From the NCBI GenBank assembly GCA_040954595.2, contig CM082583.2, positions 9,672,001 through 9,736,000 on the forward strand: 64,000 nucleotides of DNA. Reading direction: 5' to 3'. The notes beneath the pieces are model-generated. The model worked only from the letters and a program-made list of their open reading frames with translations, did not search any database and was not told the DNA's origin. Of this stretch, positions 26,401 through 39,200 are shown one piece after another (position 1 is the stretch's first letter; each line of letters opens with the position of its first letter). Made by a program: the position numbers and the translations under genes. The stretch comes from Balanoglossus misakiensis. Its lineage: Eukaryota > Hemichordata.

Positions 26401-29400
26401 GTAATCAAAAATCCAATATTTATAAATTCGCCACGCTTTAACGAACCTGAGGGGAGAATACACCTCCAAACACTCAAATTACAGAACAATTGGGCAAACA
26501 GCTTTTGACATATAAGACCAATTTCGGCCGTTGGTCTGGAGGATAAATGTGATATGGACAGTTTGAATGACCTTGACCGTGAACGCTATTCTAGGTATTT
26601 AGCTAGTCCATAATTGATCGCTTATCGGACTCACGAGCGCAAAATACATAAGCTGATTATAGAGCTGCAAACAGCTTGAATGTGACTGTTTAATTACCTG
26701 CTACTGCGGTCACTCATTATATACGCCTCGACTGGAATCAAGTGTGACAGCCCAAGATCAAAATAATGGGAGACTTTCCCGTTGGTTTCTCAATGGAAAT
26801 TGTTATTGGGTTCAAAGATCAGTTAGACATCTGGTTATTTGTGCACGGTGCCGGCGAGTGTCTGAAATGGTAACCTCATTAAAAGATCAAAAGTTTGTTT
26901 TATAAAAAGTGGTGCCGAGCGTCACCTTTTCGCCTGATTTGGCGTAGATACAGTCAATTTTAATAAACCGCAAAAAAGGCACGCTCGACGACGCGGATCA
27001 GCGTATTAAAATTAAGCCGAACGACGCTAATAGGAGAAACCGACCAAAATGGAGGCAGTGACCTTTTTCAGGATAGATGGACAGGATGAAATTCGTGACA
27101 CATAAACTTCTCTGGCCCAAAAACCCACTCGTTAAAACAGGTGAACAGAGGAATAGAAATAACCGACTCATGAATACTTTACGCAAATACTCAGACTGCT
27201 CTGATAGAATAGTTCGCTGTTCAAGAGGTGTCGATATGGCCAATCTGCAGAGTCGCCACCATGTTGGTAAAATCACAGTCATCTCAAATATTCAATCAAG
27301 AGGTAGACTGCACTTTCGAGAAGATTCAGAGATCTCTGTACTTCACAGTTGTACGTGCCTTACCTTCCAAATTGGGCTTGATGAATGGATTAAACATGAT
27401 AATTAGAATGGTCTGATTAAAAATCGAGGCAGTGCCTTGCCAAGTGGACCGTAGCTACTTTCGCCATTCAGATGTTTTACCGCCAAACAACATTAATGAT
27501 CTTGCCCCTCAACGCCACGGTTCGAACGTCGCCATGTTTATCCAACACGTCAAATAATGTGCCGAAACAGTTAACACACGAGCAGTACCGTTATAAGACT
27601 GCTGTGTGACTGCACTTTCGCGGGCTTTCATCCGGGAAGACGACAGCACGATGTTATTTAACGGAATGTAGTAAAAGGCTTAGCTCAATTGCATCTAGTA
27701 AGATTGGTTTCGCGCTAACCCTGTCGTAAATTATTATTTTCACTTTCTCGCGTATAAAGGTAGTATGACGTGGTAGGATGTTAGAGTCAGAAATTTTGTT
27801 TGATCGGCTTAATAGTGATATACCCATGATGTTTCAACCACTTGATAAAACAAATGAGCATTCGCGCATTTACTTAGGTAGTCTTGTGTATTTCATTTTA
27901 AAGAATGGATGAAATCCCACAGCGGTGATTGTCCAAAATGATTACCAATTACGCCCGCCTGTAACTCGCAACTTGTCCCCTATAGACAAGCTATGGCTAG
28001 ACATTCTGGCCTCAGAGTTGTATTACTGCGAGGCAAGTGCAAAGTGAAAGCATGAGGTTTTATTCTAGTATTTTCGGGTTCTCGTTAATAAAAGTATTTC
28101 AATGCTCTCTCAGTGTCCTTGACAGCTCTCGTCGTTACATCATTAAAGCTACGTCGACACAATCAGACCATCCTTTCAAAAGACTACAACTGCAAGATTT
28201 CGCTTATTCCCCAGGGACACCGAATATCCCAGGGGCATCAGATTTCTCCCAATTTTACCACACAGTTGGAAGATCGCGCCGTTATATTGCTTTTCTGAGA
28301 ATCGTTTTGACATCCCACTCTTTTGAGAGCGTAATTATCATCCTCGTCAGACAGTCGTGACAGGTTTATGAATTGAACCCTTTTTCGTGCTATGACAGTT
28401 ATCACGTTACACACCTCAGCGAGACATGGCATTCCACAAAATGGCGCCCACAGCCGGGCCTATCGCTTCCACATTCAATGGGAAACAGCCAGCTCTTATA
28501 CTCGTACGGCCGCGAGGTACGTCACTCAAGCAGGCCTATCTGCGACCTTGTTTAGTACAGTGACAATTAATTTCTTCACCATCACAGTACTTCCGATATT
28601 AGCCGAAGTGTGGCTCCTGGGCATCCCGAGAACTTCCGATTAGCACGTGTATGAATGTCATACCGAAATGTTAAACCGGAGATGTCGTTTGGCGCTTTAT
28701 GGCATTAGGGCAAGTATCGCGATTCCCTAGGGAGTGAAATGGTTTTTAGCGACTATCTACTTTTAGAGTTATAGTTAAGGCGTCCATTACTTGACGCTCC
28801 GGTTGAAACAATCAATGAAACGGTGTTGACTCTGCCGTAAATTGAAGTTGGCAAGTGTAGAAGTTGGACATTTTATGACCGCATTGTGTCTACACGAATT
28901 CCATCTTGACATAGGAAGCTATATGGCCGGAGAGGGTAGCCGAAAAGAGTGAGCAAACCCTGTCTCAGGTGCGTCACCCGCATATATCCACTTTGCGCCA
29001 TAATCAGATATGGCCGGCCACATCTGATATCATTTGCCTGACCGATGTACACGTATCTTACTGATTCATCAGCCTATGACATCTGTCAAAGGCGCTCGCA
29101 TGTAGACCCAAGTGTTTTCTCGAGTAAACCTGGATCGAAAAGAAAAGCCCGTGTCTCTCTTTAAAAACAAAGCGTAGGAAGTACGTGCTCATGCAAATCG
29201 AATAAGCTGTGGGTAAGTTACCGCGAGACTTACGCAATTCTATTCAGAAAACCATACATTACCCTAGCCCGCGCATCCTTACATCAAGCGTTCTTCGGTT
29301 TTCACGAGCAATGTCGAAACTTTGCAGTGTAGTGTTTCAAGGCGCATTTCTGCGCAGATTCTCCGTATGTAGTTAGCAAACCGCGAGTGTCTAGGGTACA

Positions 29401-32400
29401 CAATACAGTGACAATGCCTGCACTTTCCTTAAATACAGCGTTGCTGACGGCCTTGCGTCATCAGAGCACGCTCGGCAATCAGTGCTGAAGGCGCGTCGTC
29501 ATGACGAATGTCAGCGTCACGCCACAAAGTCACCCGCTTCGATCGTGACTTTATAACGTTCGCGACAGTGACGCTCATTTACGTTAGATCAAACCTTTTA
29601 ATCTGTCGACATAGTACCTGCAGTGCATTGATGCCAAACAATCTGTAACGCCCCATGGCATTAACCGCCAGTGTCGCGATTTTGGCATTGATCTGCCTTT
29701 AATGAAAAACGCCCCTGATTAGGGTATATGAAATTCTTTTGTTACTGTCGACAGGTAACCAATTTGATTTAACCTTCTACAATGGGCGTCTCTGTGTCGA
29801 CAACAAGACCATTTCACATAATAAATGTTATGAGGTAGTATAGAGAAGACACAAAACGCTGACATGTATCTCAGGGGCTTAATTCTTTCACTTCATTTGT
29901 CACAAAGATGAGCTTTCACACCAAGAGAGTGCCCGGTCACCTGCGACTGACAGCAAACAGAGTCTACTCTTTTGCTTTGGGTCAACACCGCTTTTCAAAA
30001 CGACTGCAGTTTTACAGATCGACGACGAGAGTGTTCTTAGACCGCGCCCGTCGTTTTTTCGTTGCGACAGGGGGATAACGGCTTCGTGATAATATCTCAA
30101 ACTGTCTCCTAAGAACTTTGACTCACGCGAGAGAGAATGACTACAACACTGAAGCCATTCAAGCGACATGCTGCATTGATTTTGGCGCCGAGTCGTGCGT
30201 GTCGTCGTCCGCGGGAATATCAAAACCTGGCATCGTCCCGAAGTTCCTCGACACGCGAAAACGTCATGAAATCAAAGCCAGTCGTGACACTTAAAGATGC
30301 CCTGGTACACACAGCCAACTAGAAAATGACGAAGAAAAATCGATAACATTGTAAGCCCCGTTTCTTGTTATTACAATTTTTGATGAGTCTATCCTTATTG
30401 CGACGACATCTTCTTCGTAGTTCTGGAAATAAAGCCCCCCCCCCCTCAAAAAATGACTGCAAATGCCACGACTTTCAGATGTAACAACTTCACACAGATG
30501 ACGTGGGCGCTTCCTAACAAGTAAACGTCTCACACGAACTACCGTCGCATGTTGTATTTCACTCAAAGCAGGATTTAACATAAAATCTCATTTCTAAGTT
30601 GTTATGTCAGCGGGATTGTGGTTGCTGAGGATGATTGAGAAAACACAAGTCACAGGGTTTTTTAATCTGATATGAGACGTCGATGGTGTATGTTTAGCGG
30701 TATATGCATTAGCTCAGAGCTGCGATGACTAATAGGGCCATGTGTGACCACTTTCTTTTCGTCAGTTTGCATCGTCAGTGACAGCTGCTCCGATCTGTTC
30801 TATTTGAATTATGGGCGAAGATGTTCTCGTCGGATTCAAACCTGCTCTGACGTAGATTGAACCCCGAAAAAAACACACGACACAGGATTGTATAAATACC
30901 AGTGGGTCAATGATGCGACCGTCAGCGTACACCGTAGTCTTCCAGAGCTCACGGAACTTTTCGTGGGTGAGATGATTAAAGCGGGTCTAAAGTGGCGGTT
31001 TCACTTTGTTCCTACGCAACATCAGCAGTGTGGGCAGAGCAACTTTGATTCATCTTGCGGAGGGAAATGTGCTTCGAGGTTATTACAATCGCGATAATCT
31101 GCACCACAGATGAATTGGATTTTGGGCCAAAAGACAACGACACGCAGAACAGATAACGGTGTTCACTTTTCCCGCCTGCTTTTCATGCTGGAATAATATC
31201 AGCTTACCTCAAAATTCACATCTTTAACTCTTCACTGATAACAGCGCAGGGATGGCCCAGAGGCTCTCTACACCGCGGGGACCAAAGAGGTTCTGGTGTA
31301 GTGCAGCACAGTGCAACGCAGCCAAATGTCGTGAATTGAGAGATACCTTGGAATGTTAACGAGCACAAACAGGGTCACGACCAGAAACCCCGCCAAACTG
31401 CCACAATACAATTCAGGGCACGCAGATCGATTTTGACATATGCTTACCGAGTCAGTGGCGGGGGGTTCCCGGTCACGAACTACCCGCGGAGACACAGTCT
31501 GGTTTCATGCAACTTCTGCTGAAAAAATCCCCTCTGCTCCGAGGATGTATAATACTTCCGAATCGTAGCGAACTATTCATCAAATTTGGCTCTGTTGGTG
31601 GAGAACCCACGAGGGCAATTCTACACGAAGGTGATCAATATTTTAGAGAAACAGATTGTTAAAACGCTTGTCAACGGTCGGGCATTGGTTATAATCCTCT
31701 AAGGGGCAGATTCGGTTGTCGTATGGACTTACGTCACCGCACACGGTTATATGATAGCATTTAATCACGGTTTCGTCTGAGCTGAATGATGATGATGAAT
31801 TGAGACTCTCTGCTATTCTACAGCGCTCCAATTCCATCTATATAATTTTAAATCGTTCTTCATCTTTCCAATATACTTTTTTTTCTTTTCATTTTCGATA
31901 ACATTTATATTTTATCTAATTTTATTTTTGTTAACATTAACTGCACTATCGATACTGGAGACTAGTACTACATTTTCACCGCTTGTTTTATCTAGTCCGA
32001 TGATATCAATTTATGTAATATTTATATTCGATGCGCACTGCCAAACAGTGTTACAAAACCATCATTTTTTCCCACAATGGTAATTGTATTAGAAGAATAA
32101 ATGGAATAAATGAACGTATTTATTATTTATCGTTTGATTACTCTGCCAATGCAACAAAATGGGTTTTGAAATGTCCCTTTTCCATATTTAATCTCACGTC
32201 GAGCATTAGGGATTGTAAACACTACTTTCTCCGCGGCAAAACGCCTTTCCGTGTGCGTTGTAACCATGGTGACGCAATCGTAGAAGAAAATGGAAATGCT
32301 CCATTTTGCCAGGTTTTAGCGCGCGACGCCTGTCGGCCGTTAACAACCGATGGTCGGTTCCAATAAAAAGCCGCAAAGAACTTCGAATAATATGCTTTAA

Positions 32401-33601
32401 ATTTTAACATACCACGGCGTTTTAGTGTCATTCCAGTGAAAGCTAATGTACTGCAGAAAAACTTTCTCTATAGAAAAAATGGAATCTAAGATTTCCTGTG
32501 CACACACAGTCACCCTCGCTTCGAAAAGTATCTTCCGGATCCTATTTTTGCACTAAATTGCCCCATTGTGCCATTTCGATTCGGCTTACAACTATCAACC
32601 CATTCACAAGAGAAGCAAATCCTCGCACAACAAAATCGACTCTTCAACGGTCAGCCACAGAAACCAGAAGCGGCGTTAAAATAAGACGGCTATAGACACA
32701 GCCGACCGTTTTCATAATTTCATACCTAATCAGCGATCATAGTGAAAAGCTTTTTAAAGTAATTGTGGTATGTTAATACCTAGAAAGACGTTAAAGTATG
32801 AACATTGCTTGCGGCAACACAGGAAAGCTGAGATCCGAAAGCAGATACGGAAATCAACATTTCGACAAATTAAATTTGTCTAGAAAATTTTAATCGAAGT
32901 CTTGGATCGAAGATTTTGTGCTACTACGCCCTCAAGGTGTTCTTGAGTTTCTTCCTCGCGGTAAATCGGATCAGATTAAAGCTAATATCAGGCTTAAAAT
33001 GTCCCACTTTGTCTTTGTCTATCACCGCGATGGGTTATGAGCCTCGAAAACGCTTTTGATTATTCAACCATATTTTATATTCCAACTTGGTGTCGCCATT
33101 GCACACCATCCACAGTATTTCTGCTTGCATAAATTAAAACGGGCTCTCAACCAATCACAACGCTGTATTCGTGGCCATGTTACAGTGAAATATTATAATT
33201 TCTTCTTTTTGAACAATGATTTCATGGTGGCGCACGGGGTAAGAGAAGAGTCGTATGTGCCGCGAGTTTCGGAGTACTGCACTGGCGGAGTGATCGAGTT
33301 CGACGCGAGTTTTGTCACGGGGATTTTTTTTGGCGTTTTTCCTTCCATCTATCTCCTTAGGCGGGAAAGGGGCAGGGGACCAGACTTGGTGTAGTCCTGC
33401 GTTCAGGTCTTTGTGATAATAATCTTACTAAACGTTGCAGGCATTTCGATCATTCCATCAATGGAAGGCAAAGACCAAACTTTCGTTGGTATGATATCAA
33501 AACAAGGGTCGAATTTTTACTTTACTGTCTATTATCTCAGCATCCAAGTAGTGTTGGTTGGAAACAATGATACAGACACAAGTTAATGAATGTTAACTAT
33601 T
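20464..33601. other. Intergenic DNA, no gene recognised
   Basis: Many short open frames occur, none with a family signature or convincing splice boundaries. Visible small features are an A12 run near 23695, a G13 tract at 25722-25734, a C11 tract at 30435-30445, and a strongly AT-rich patch at about 31840-32150. A few compact GC-richer patches (for example 33220-33320) could be exons or promoters, but I cannot support that. Confidence 0.5.
25722..25734. repeat. G13 homopolymer
   Basis: Thirteen consecutive G are followed by A and GGGG; a potential G-quadruplex-forming tract on the plus strand. Confidence 0.9.
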
Positions 33602-33924
33602 TCATTTTATTCTGTGTTTTGAAATATAGGTTTTAAAGTTTCGAGAACAAACAAGAGGATATACAATATGATCTGTATAGTTGCATATTAAAATAAAAAT
33701 CACTTTTGCCTCAGAGGGGTAAATGGATACAACAATCACCTCATCTGGTCTTCGGCTCTGCGAAACAAGCAAATGTATGTATAAGTGAATCTCTATAATA
33801 TCAATAAATACAACATAAATCATGATGACCCCTGGTTGGCTGGCAACTTGGTTGATCAATTGTACTGCATTAGTCCACTTTCTTTTCTTACAATTCTTAC
33901 CTTCCCACATTTCCGAGTGGACAT
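33602..33924 (-). CDS. Possible 59-residue small protein, two exons (33924-33901 joined to 33757-33602)
   Basis: The upstream exon 33968-33901 has an ATG at 33924-33922, with an in-frame TGA just before it. It runs eight codons to the donor at 33900 (GTAAGA) in phase 0. Splicing out the 143-bp intron 33900-33758 continues the frame through the terminal exon to TGA at 33604-33602, which overlaps the AATAAA region. The predicted product begins MSTRKCGKSRR (basic) and has a hydrophobic stretch at about residues 26-46 that could span a membrane. I recognise no family. The intron boundaries are strong; that the frame is translated is speculative, and the same RNA could be non-coding. Confidence 0.25.
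33606..33611 (-). terminator. Polyadenylation signal AATAAA
   Basis: AATAAA on the minus strand lies about 150 nt downstream of a strong splice acceptor, the position expected for the 3' end of the candidate transcript. Confidence 0.4.
33708..33815. repeat. Direct repeat copy 1, carrying splice acceptor of the terminal exon
   Basis: This block is about 88-90% identical by eye to 35670-35775, in the same orientation, with one 2-nt gap. It spans the start of the minus-strand exon, its acceptor and about 57 bp of intron. Similarity stops abruptly after caaca. Confidence 0.9.
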
Positions 33925-34159
33925 CCATCATTCTGGCCGGCAAAACATCTGAGCATCATCTATGGAAGCTGTGGAATAAATTGAAAAGAGCGGTAATTGA
34001 ACATCTCTTCAAAAAGAGCAACACAACAAAAAGAATTCGTTGCTACTCGTACTTAAGCTGTTGTTATCACCTACTTGTTGTATCTTACTTGAAATCGTGT
34101 ACCATCCTCTGGTCTTCATCCAGGCATGCAACATTACATGTACTGGCTGACGTAATCGG

Positions 34160-34318
34160 TTCTATAGGAACTTACAACCGGCACCAGTCAGATTCTATGT
34201 TCATCATCAGTGCACGGAAATTGCGATTGGCACCAGTCAGGTTCTTTGACCATCATCGGTGCATGGTAATGGGCAACCGACATCAGTCAGGTTCCCGGAA
34301 CTGGCAACCGCACTGGTA
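34160..34318. repeat. Diverged short tandem repeats (cluster 1)
   Basis: About four degenerate copies of a unit with core caaccggcaccagtcag...tcatcatc. The same unit occurs better conserved at 35361-35490. Confidence 0.8.
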
Positions 34319-34723
34319 CGAAATAAAACAGTCCCAAGTTACCACCAGTATATTTTAATACAATTTTATTCAAGTTGAAGAAAATGAAAGTTTACAATCT
34401 CAAAAAAACAACTTATGACCTACATACGGGGAAAGCTAATATAGGTACGAAATATCAACTCTCACGTTAGACCAGTATATTTTAATACAATTTTATTCAA
34501 GTTGAGGAAAATGGAAGTTTACAATCTCAAAAAAAAACAACTTATGACCTACGTACGGGGAAAGCTAATATGGGTACGAAATAAACCAGTCCCAAGTTAC
34601 CACCAGTATATTTTAACACAATTTTATTCAAGTTGGGGAAAATGAAAGATTACAATCTCAAACTTATGACCTACACACGCGCAAAGCTAATATAGGTACG
34701 AAATAACCCACACTTACGTTAGA
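34313..34723. repeat. Tandem repeat, three units of about 121-131 bp, each with minus-strand AATAAA
   Basis: Landmark ccagta/ccagtg recurs at 34345, 34472, 34603 and 34724 (spacings 127, 131, 121). Each unit contains acaattttattcaagttg, which on the minus strand gives AATAAA, then an oligo-A run and the words acttatgacctac and gtacgaaat. Confidence 0.9.
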
Positions 34724-34744
34724 CCAGTGCATGTTTTTTTTAAC

Positions 34745-35150
34745 TATATATGCACGCGCGTAGATGATCGTTACGGAAATAAACCACTCAGTTTAATCAG
34801 TGTATGCATGTTTGTTTGTTTGTTTGTTTTTATTGAAAAATGACGAAAGATTACAAATCTAAAAAACTAGTATTAACTATAGCAGTGCACGCGAGTAGAT
34901 GATCGTTACGGAAATAAACCACTCAGTTTAATCAGTGTATGCATGTTTTTAATGTGTTTTTTTTATTGAAAAATGACGAAAGATTACAGATCTAAAAAAA
35001 ATAGTTTTAACTAAATATGCACGCGAGTAGATGATCGTTACGGAAATAAATCACTCAGTTTAATCAGTGTATGCATGTTTTTTTTCTATTTTTTTATTGA
35101 AAAATGACGAAAGATTACAACTCTAAAAAACTCGTATTAATTATATTAAA
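34745..35150. repeat. Tandem repeat, three units of about 132-135 bp
   Basis: Landmark tagatgatcgttacgg recurs at 34761, 34896 and 35028. Units share atcagtgtatgcatg, a T-rich variable stretch including (TGTT)n, and ttattgaaaaatgacgaaag. The minus strand again reads CAATAAA in each unit. Confidence 0.9.
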
Positions 35151-35360
35151 CCAACGGTCTAAGGGATGGGACCCACCCGCACCGGGGATTTTATTTATGT
35201 CTATATAACTTACTTGTTTTAAGCCTCAGATAATCCACTGGTCTTCATTCAGCCATGAAACATACAAACGCTCACCTCATTGTAGGCTAGTTGCATGGCC
35301 CAAATATACCGTACAACTTACCGTGACACGTACATATAACACACACGCAACAGTTCAAAG

Positions 35361-35490
35361 CTGAACTGGCAACCGGCACCAGTCAGATTCTATGTCCATC
35401 ATCATTTCCCTGAACTGGCAACCGGCACCAGTCAGATTCTATGTCCATCATCGTGTCACTGAACTGGCAACCGGCACCAGCCAGAATCGG
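35361..35490. repeat. 49-bp tandem repeat, three copies, with small hairpin
   Basis: ctgaactggcaaccggcacc recurs at 35361, 35410 and 35459. Within each unit actgg and ccagt can pair around a 9-nt loop. The same family as cluster 1 at 34160. Confidence 0.9.
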
Positions 35491-35566
35491 GATAAATCAA
35501 CCAAAGTGGCCACATATAAAATAGATTTGGTTGATACTGGGGCTTTATAATGTTGATATCGCTTAC

Positions 35567-35719
35567 TTGTACCTCATGCTTGTAACATCATAGCATCCAC
35601 GTGGAACGGATAAGGACTGGCTTCACGCAGTCAGCTCATGGGGAGTGGAATGAACAGCTGGTCATTTCGGCCTCAGAGGGGTCAATATATACCACAATCA
35701 GCTCATTCTGTCTTCGGCT
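35567..35719 (-). ncRNA. Exon-like segment in duplicated module
   Basis: On the minus strand, an acceptor with pyrimidine-rich tract (tttgcttgttttgtag) is followed by 153 bp and a GTAAGC donor. Its first part reads open for 27 codons, then stops, so it is non-coding or the end of a coding region. Its 5' half is the duplicate of the terminal exon start at 33757. Confidence 0.35.
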
Positions 35720-35775
35720 CTACAAAACAAGCAAATGTACGTATAAGTGAATCTATAATATCAATAAATACAACA
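35670..35775. repeat. Direct repeat copy 2
   Basis: The partner of 33708-33815; together they bracket about 1.85 kb filled with the tandem repeats listed here. Confidence 0.9.
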
Positions 35776-36044
35776 AGAAACCACCCACCTAACAAAATTA
35801 GCTACAACACCGACTAGTCTTAAAAAATGCATCTCAAGTGGAGTATCGCGAAAGTTTGAAAGAAAGCACAGAGAAGCACCGACTCGAGTGCGTGAGCGGA
35901 CCACATGTCTCTTTTCAGTGCTCGTCAGACAAACGTCCGTGACGGAATTGATATAAAAACCCACGAATAGGTTTTCTGTAGCTACCCGCAATATAACCGA
36001 TATGACTGGTCAATAATTTTGTCCACTTGTGTTAATTTACTTAC

Positions 36045-36231
36045 TTGCGTTGGACTTCACCGCGGACTTCACAGCAAAATGAAGAGCGGAGAAACTCTGA
36101 TGTTGCGTTGAGTTCACCGCAGCCTCATCTGAACTCACGCTTCCTGCGGCGGCGTGGCCACCCTTCACGAAAATGCCCGGATGACGAGACGGAAATTTAC
36201 AAGTCCGTCTAGTCCAGGTGGCTTCAACGAA
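36045..36231 (-). ncRNA. Candidate first exon, GC- and CpG-richer, ending at a GTAAGT donor
   Basis: The minus strand is open for 62 codons between TGA (36234-36232) and the donor at 36044, without an ATG in that frame. If joined to the exon at 35719 the frame stops after five more codons. The base composition is richer in CpG than its surroundings, as for a promoter-proximal exon. The 5' end is not defined by sequence, and the plus strand is also open here. Confidence 0.25.
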
Positions 36232-39200
36232 TCAGCAGCGAGATTTCTTATAGACGTCGAGATTATGCAAAACGATTGCTCTGACGCGTCTCAAGTCATG
36301 TCTCACATCAAAGATGATCATCATTTTATTCTCGACAGGTGTTCGTCACAACGTCGCTACGGCGTATAATGATTTGGGGTTAACAACCTACACTTTCTAT
36401 TGTCTTTCACCTTTCTTTGGCAATCAGGCGACAGACTAAACCATTCCACGAACTCTACAGAACGGCCTACTACTTTGGCGAAAATAGAAATCGTAGAGTC
36501 CTCGTTCCAGGGTACACTTTCGAACGCGCAAAGGGCACGTCGGGCTCTTCGGAAACTAGTCATTTTTACAGAATTCTGTGCTAAATTCTAAATAAACCTA
36601 GCATTCTCGTACTTCTGAATCCAATAAGTCTTATGAACTCCGTGAGGGTTCAAGTTGATATAGAAAGGCAAGCTGAATGGGTAAAACTAAAGCAAACGTT
36701 GGGGGCGACATGCAAGACCTTATCTTGATCAACAGTGTCCAAACATTCTATGTTACTAGTACAAGGTGTATAACATTGTCCAATAAGAGATGGAATATTT
36801 GTATAAACGACAATTTTTGACCAGAGACATTATCTTTCAGATGAATCACGTACATGTACATGTATTTGCAATACGGCGCACTGCGTAGGAGGGCAGTATG
36901 TGGTACATTTGCAAAACTTTATTGAGTTATTCCTGTAGCAATCATGTTATCCTATAAGGCGGAAATTTTGATAAGGATCAGGGCATGGGTAGATGGAGGA
37001 AATGGGGCCTGAGATTATTCACAGCTTGGAGAGGTTGGGCTCAAGTTACATTGACTGTCGTTAATGTACATATGCTCGTCAGGTAGAAGGTCCAGCTATC
37101 GTCTGGCTCGATACTTGTTTTGAACATCATTCTGAAAATCACGAGTTGCCACACACGTTTCCAAAGCTACAAAAAACAGACGTCCCTGGAGCATTCTTGC
37201 GTAGAATTTTCCTTTCAAATGGAAGAGTGGCGAGGTCAAAACTGTACACCATCAGTGAATTGGTTAGCAAATAATCGCGTCTCGTGCTCATCACGGCTTG
37301 TCGTGGCGGGAGATAGCTGCACTTCCGGTCCCTTGGGCGACGTGTGCGATGGCTTGGATGAAACATGGCAAGAGTGAAACTTGGGGAGAGAAAACACTGT
37401 AATAGACTGACCTGCACCGGGGCACCTGGAAGTCAAGAGGTCGTGATCGTATTATCTTCTTTCACAAACACAATCTGAAACCCGACCTCGATATATTTGA
37501 AGTGTCAGATGTCAGCCAGTAATGGTGTTTGCCCCTCAAATGAAGATCTGATCAGGACCTTCGTGTATTTATCTTGCTGTCGTTTTCTTCGTGAGTTAAA
37601 GAAAAAAAACAGTGATGCACGCATTTATAGGACCTGGTCTTGATTTGAATTTTTCCCAGATGTAGAAGAGTGGTAAAGTTCGCCCAAGAAGGTTGCTCGT
37701 TAGATGAAATAAAGACTATTTGCATGACTTATGAGCCAGAAATTCTGCAAGTGACAACCACAACCCTTTTGGCGATGAACACAGTGAATGAGAGTAACCA
37801 ATTTGAAAACGTCGGTTGTCACGGAAGACAGACGACTCACTCAAAACATCTCGTATGTGTGCCACTTAAAGTCTGTTTTACGGAACCTGTTTTAATTGGC
37901 GTCCTCTTTCGGAGTATCACATCTACGGTCATGGAAGGGCAAGGATTTTACCTGCGGCGTGTGTGTGTGCGTGTGTTTTGGCGACAGCCTATGAATGTTG
38001 GTGCAAAGGTTCGTCTGCATTGAATTCGCATTGTGTCGCGGTCAGTCCCCGTGGACAGTGTGTGCGGCCTGATACTGGGAAAGAACCAGCAAACATCTTA
38101 CACAAGATTGCTGCCTAGTCAAATAATTAATGTTCCTATAATTGCCTTTCAGTGTAGGGTCCTGTTTAAGGCCCTTGCGCAAGACGATAAATGATGACGA
38201 ATGTGCAAACGTCGTGACAAGTGGTTCCTCCAGATCGTAACTGCCTCCCCGGTTCGAAATTGAATGCAAGCTGTACACTTACTGCTAACTTTCCGATTAA
38301 CTCTCACATCGATCGCTATATAAATACGCTTTGCCGTCGGTGATCAACGAAAGGGAGCCTGAATTTCACAGTTGACGTCAACGACTCGGAGGTGAATGCG
38401 AGCAGTTGTAAACAATGTACTTAATGTTACTGTCACCGTAAGTGGTGTAAATGGTTTTCTTCGTTGTGGAACATTTCCCCGGGGAAGGTCGTTTTTTTTC
38501 TCTCACAGCATTTATATTCATTTGCCCTGCCTTTTACAATAATGAAGTCAGAGATTTTTAAAACACACATAACGTAAATAACAACTTCATTGTTTTCTGA
38601 CTGTATGCACGCTTTGTTTTCCTTCTAGTAATCATATCAAGCTGTGTTGGAAATGTCCGTAGAAGGCATGTTTGATATTGGCCTTCTTTAATGTTGCACT
38701 CGATATATTTGATGATACAAAATGTCATGTCACTTGACTCTTATATCGTGTTAAGCACAATCCGATTTTATTAACTTGTGCTATGCATGAATTTCATCAT
38801 CTCTGTTCAGGATTCCTGGCGCTATCGTCTAAAGATTGTCCCATATTTCAATCTTGTAAGTAATAGAAAATAAATTACTTGTTCTCCTGCACAAAGCCGA
38901 TAGGACCCCGTTATTCTATGCTGAACCACAGTGCGCATTTCACTGCAAAATAGAAATGCCAATATCCATTATAAAAATAAAGAGCCATATATTTTCCTAT
39001 TGAGTATATATATCGTTAAGTTTCGTTTAGCTCATCAGGGTGAGAATAAACAGCCCTAGTTCGAAGCAACAAAACGAAGGCTGAAGCTAACCTCAACAGG
39101 AAATCCGCGCAGTGCTATTTCCTGTTATCACGTGAACACGCCCTCATGCGAGTAAACAAAGCAACTCTTACAAAGCCTGATACTAATTCGGGTTTAGAAG

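Larger units (their letters stand above)
33602..36231 (-). ncRNA. Candidate spliced minus-strand transcript with duplicated exon modules
   Basis: Several good splice signals line up on the minus strand. Seen: an exon ending 36045 before GTAAGT; an exon 35719-35567 between a pyrimidine-rich ...TTTTGTAG acceptor and a GTAAGC donor; further donor-like GTAAGT/GTAAGA sites ending exon-like sequence at 35214 and 34089; an exon 33968-33901 between ...TTATTCCACAG and GTAAGA; and a terminal exon from 33757 after ...TTTCGCAG, with AATAAA at 33611-33606. The acceptor module of the second exon and of the terminal exon are near-duplicates, and GAAGACCAG recurs in the terminal exon and before both extra donors. 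Most exon combinations have stops in all frames, so I label it non-coding apart from the small frame below. The splice sites are direct observations; that one transcript uses them is inference. Confidence 0.35.

Noticed and set aside
33822-34358. 178-codon plus-strand frame
   Set aside because: It runs antisense over the minus-strand splice sites and into tandem repeats; no motifs.
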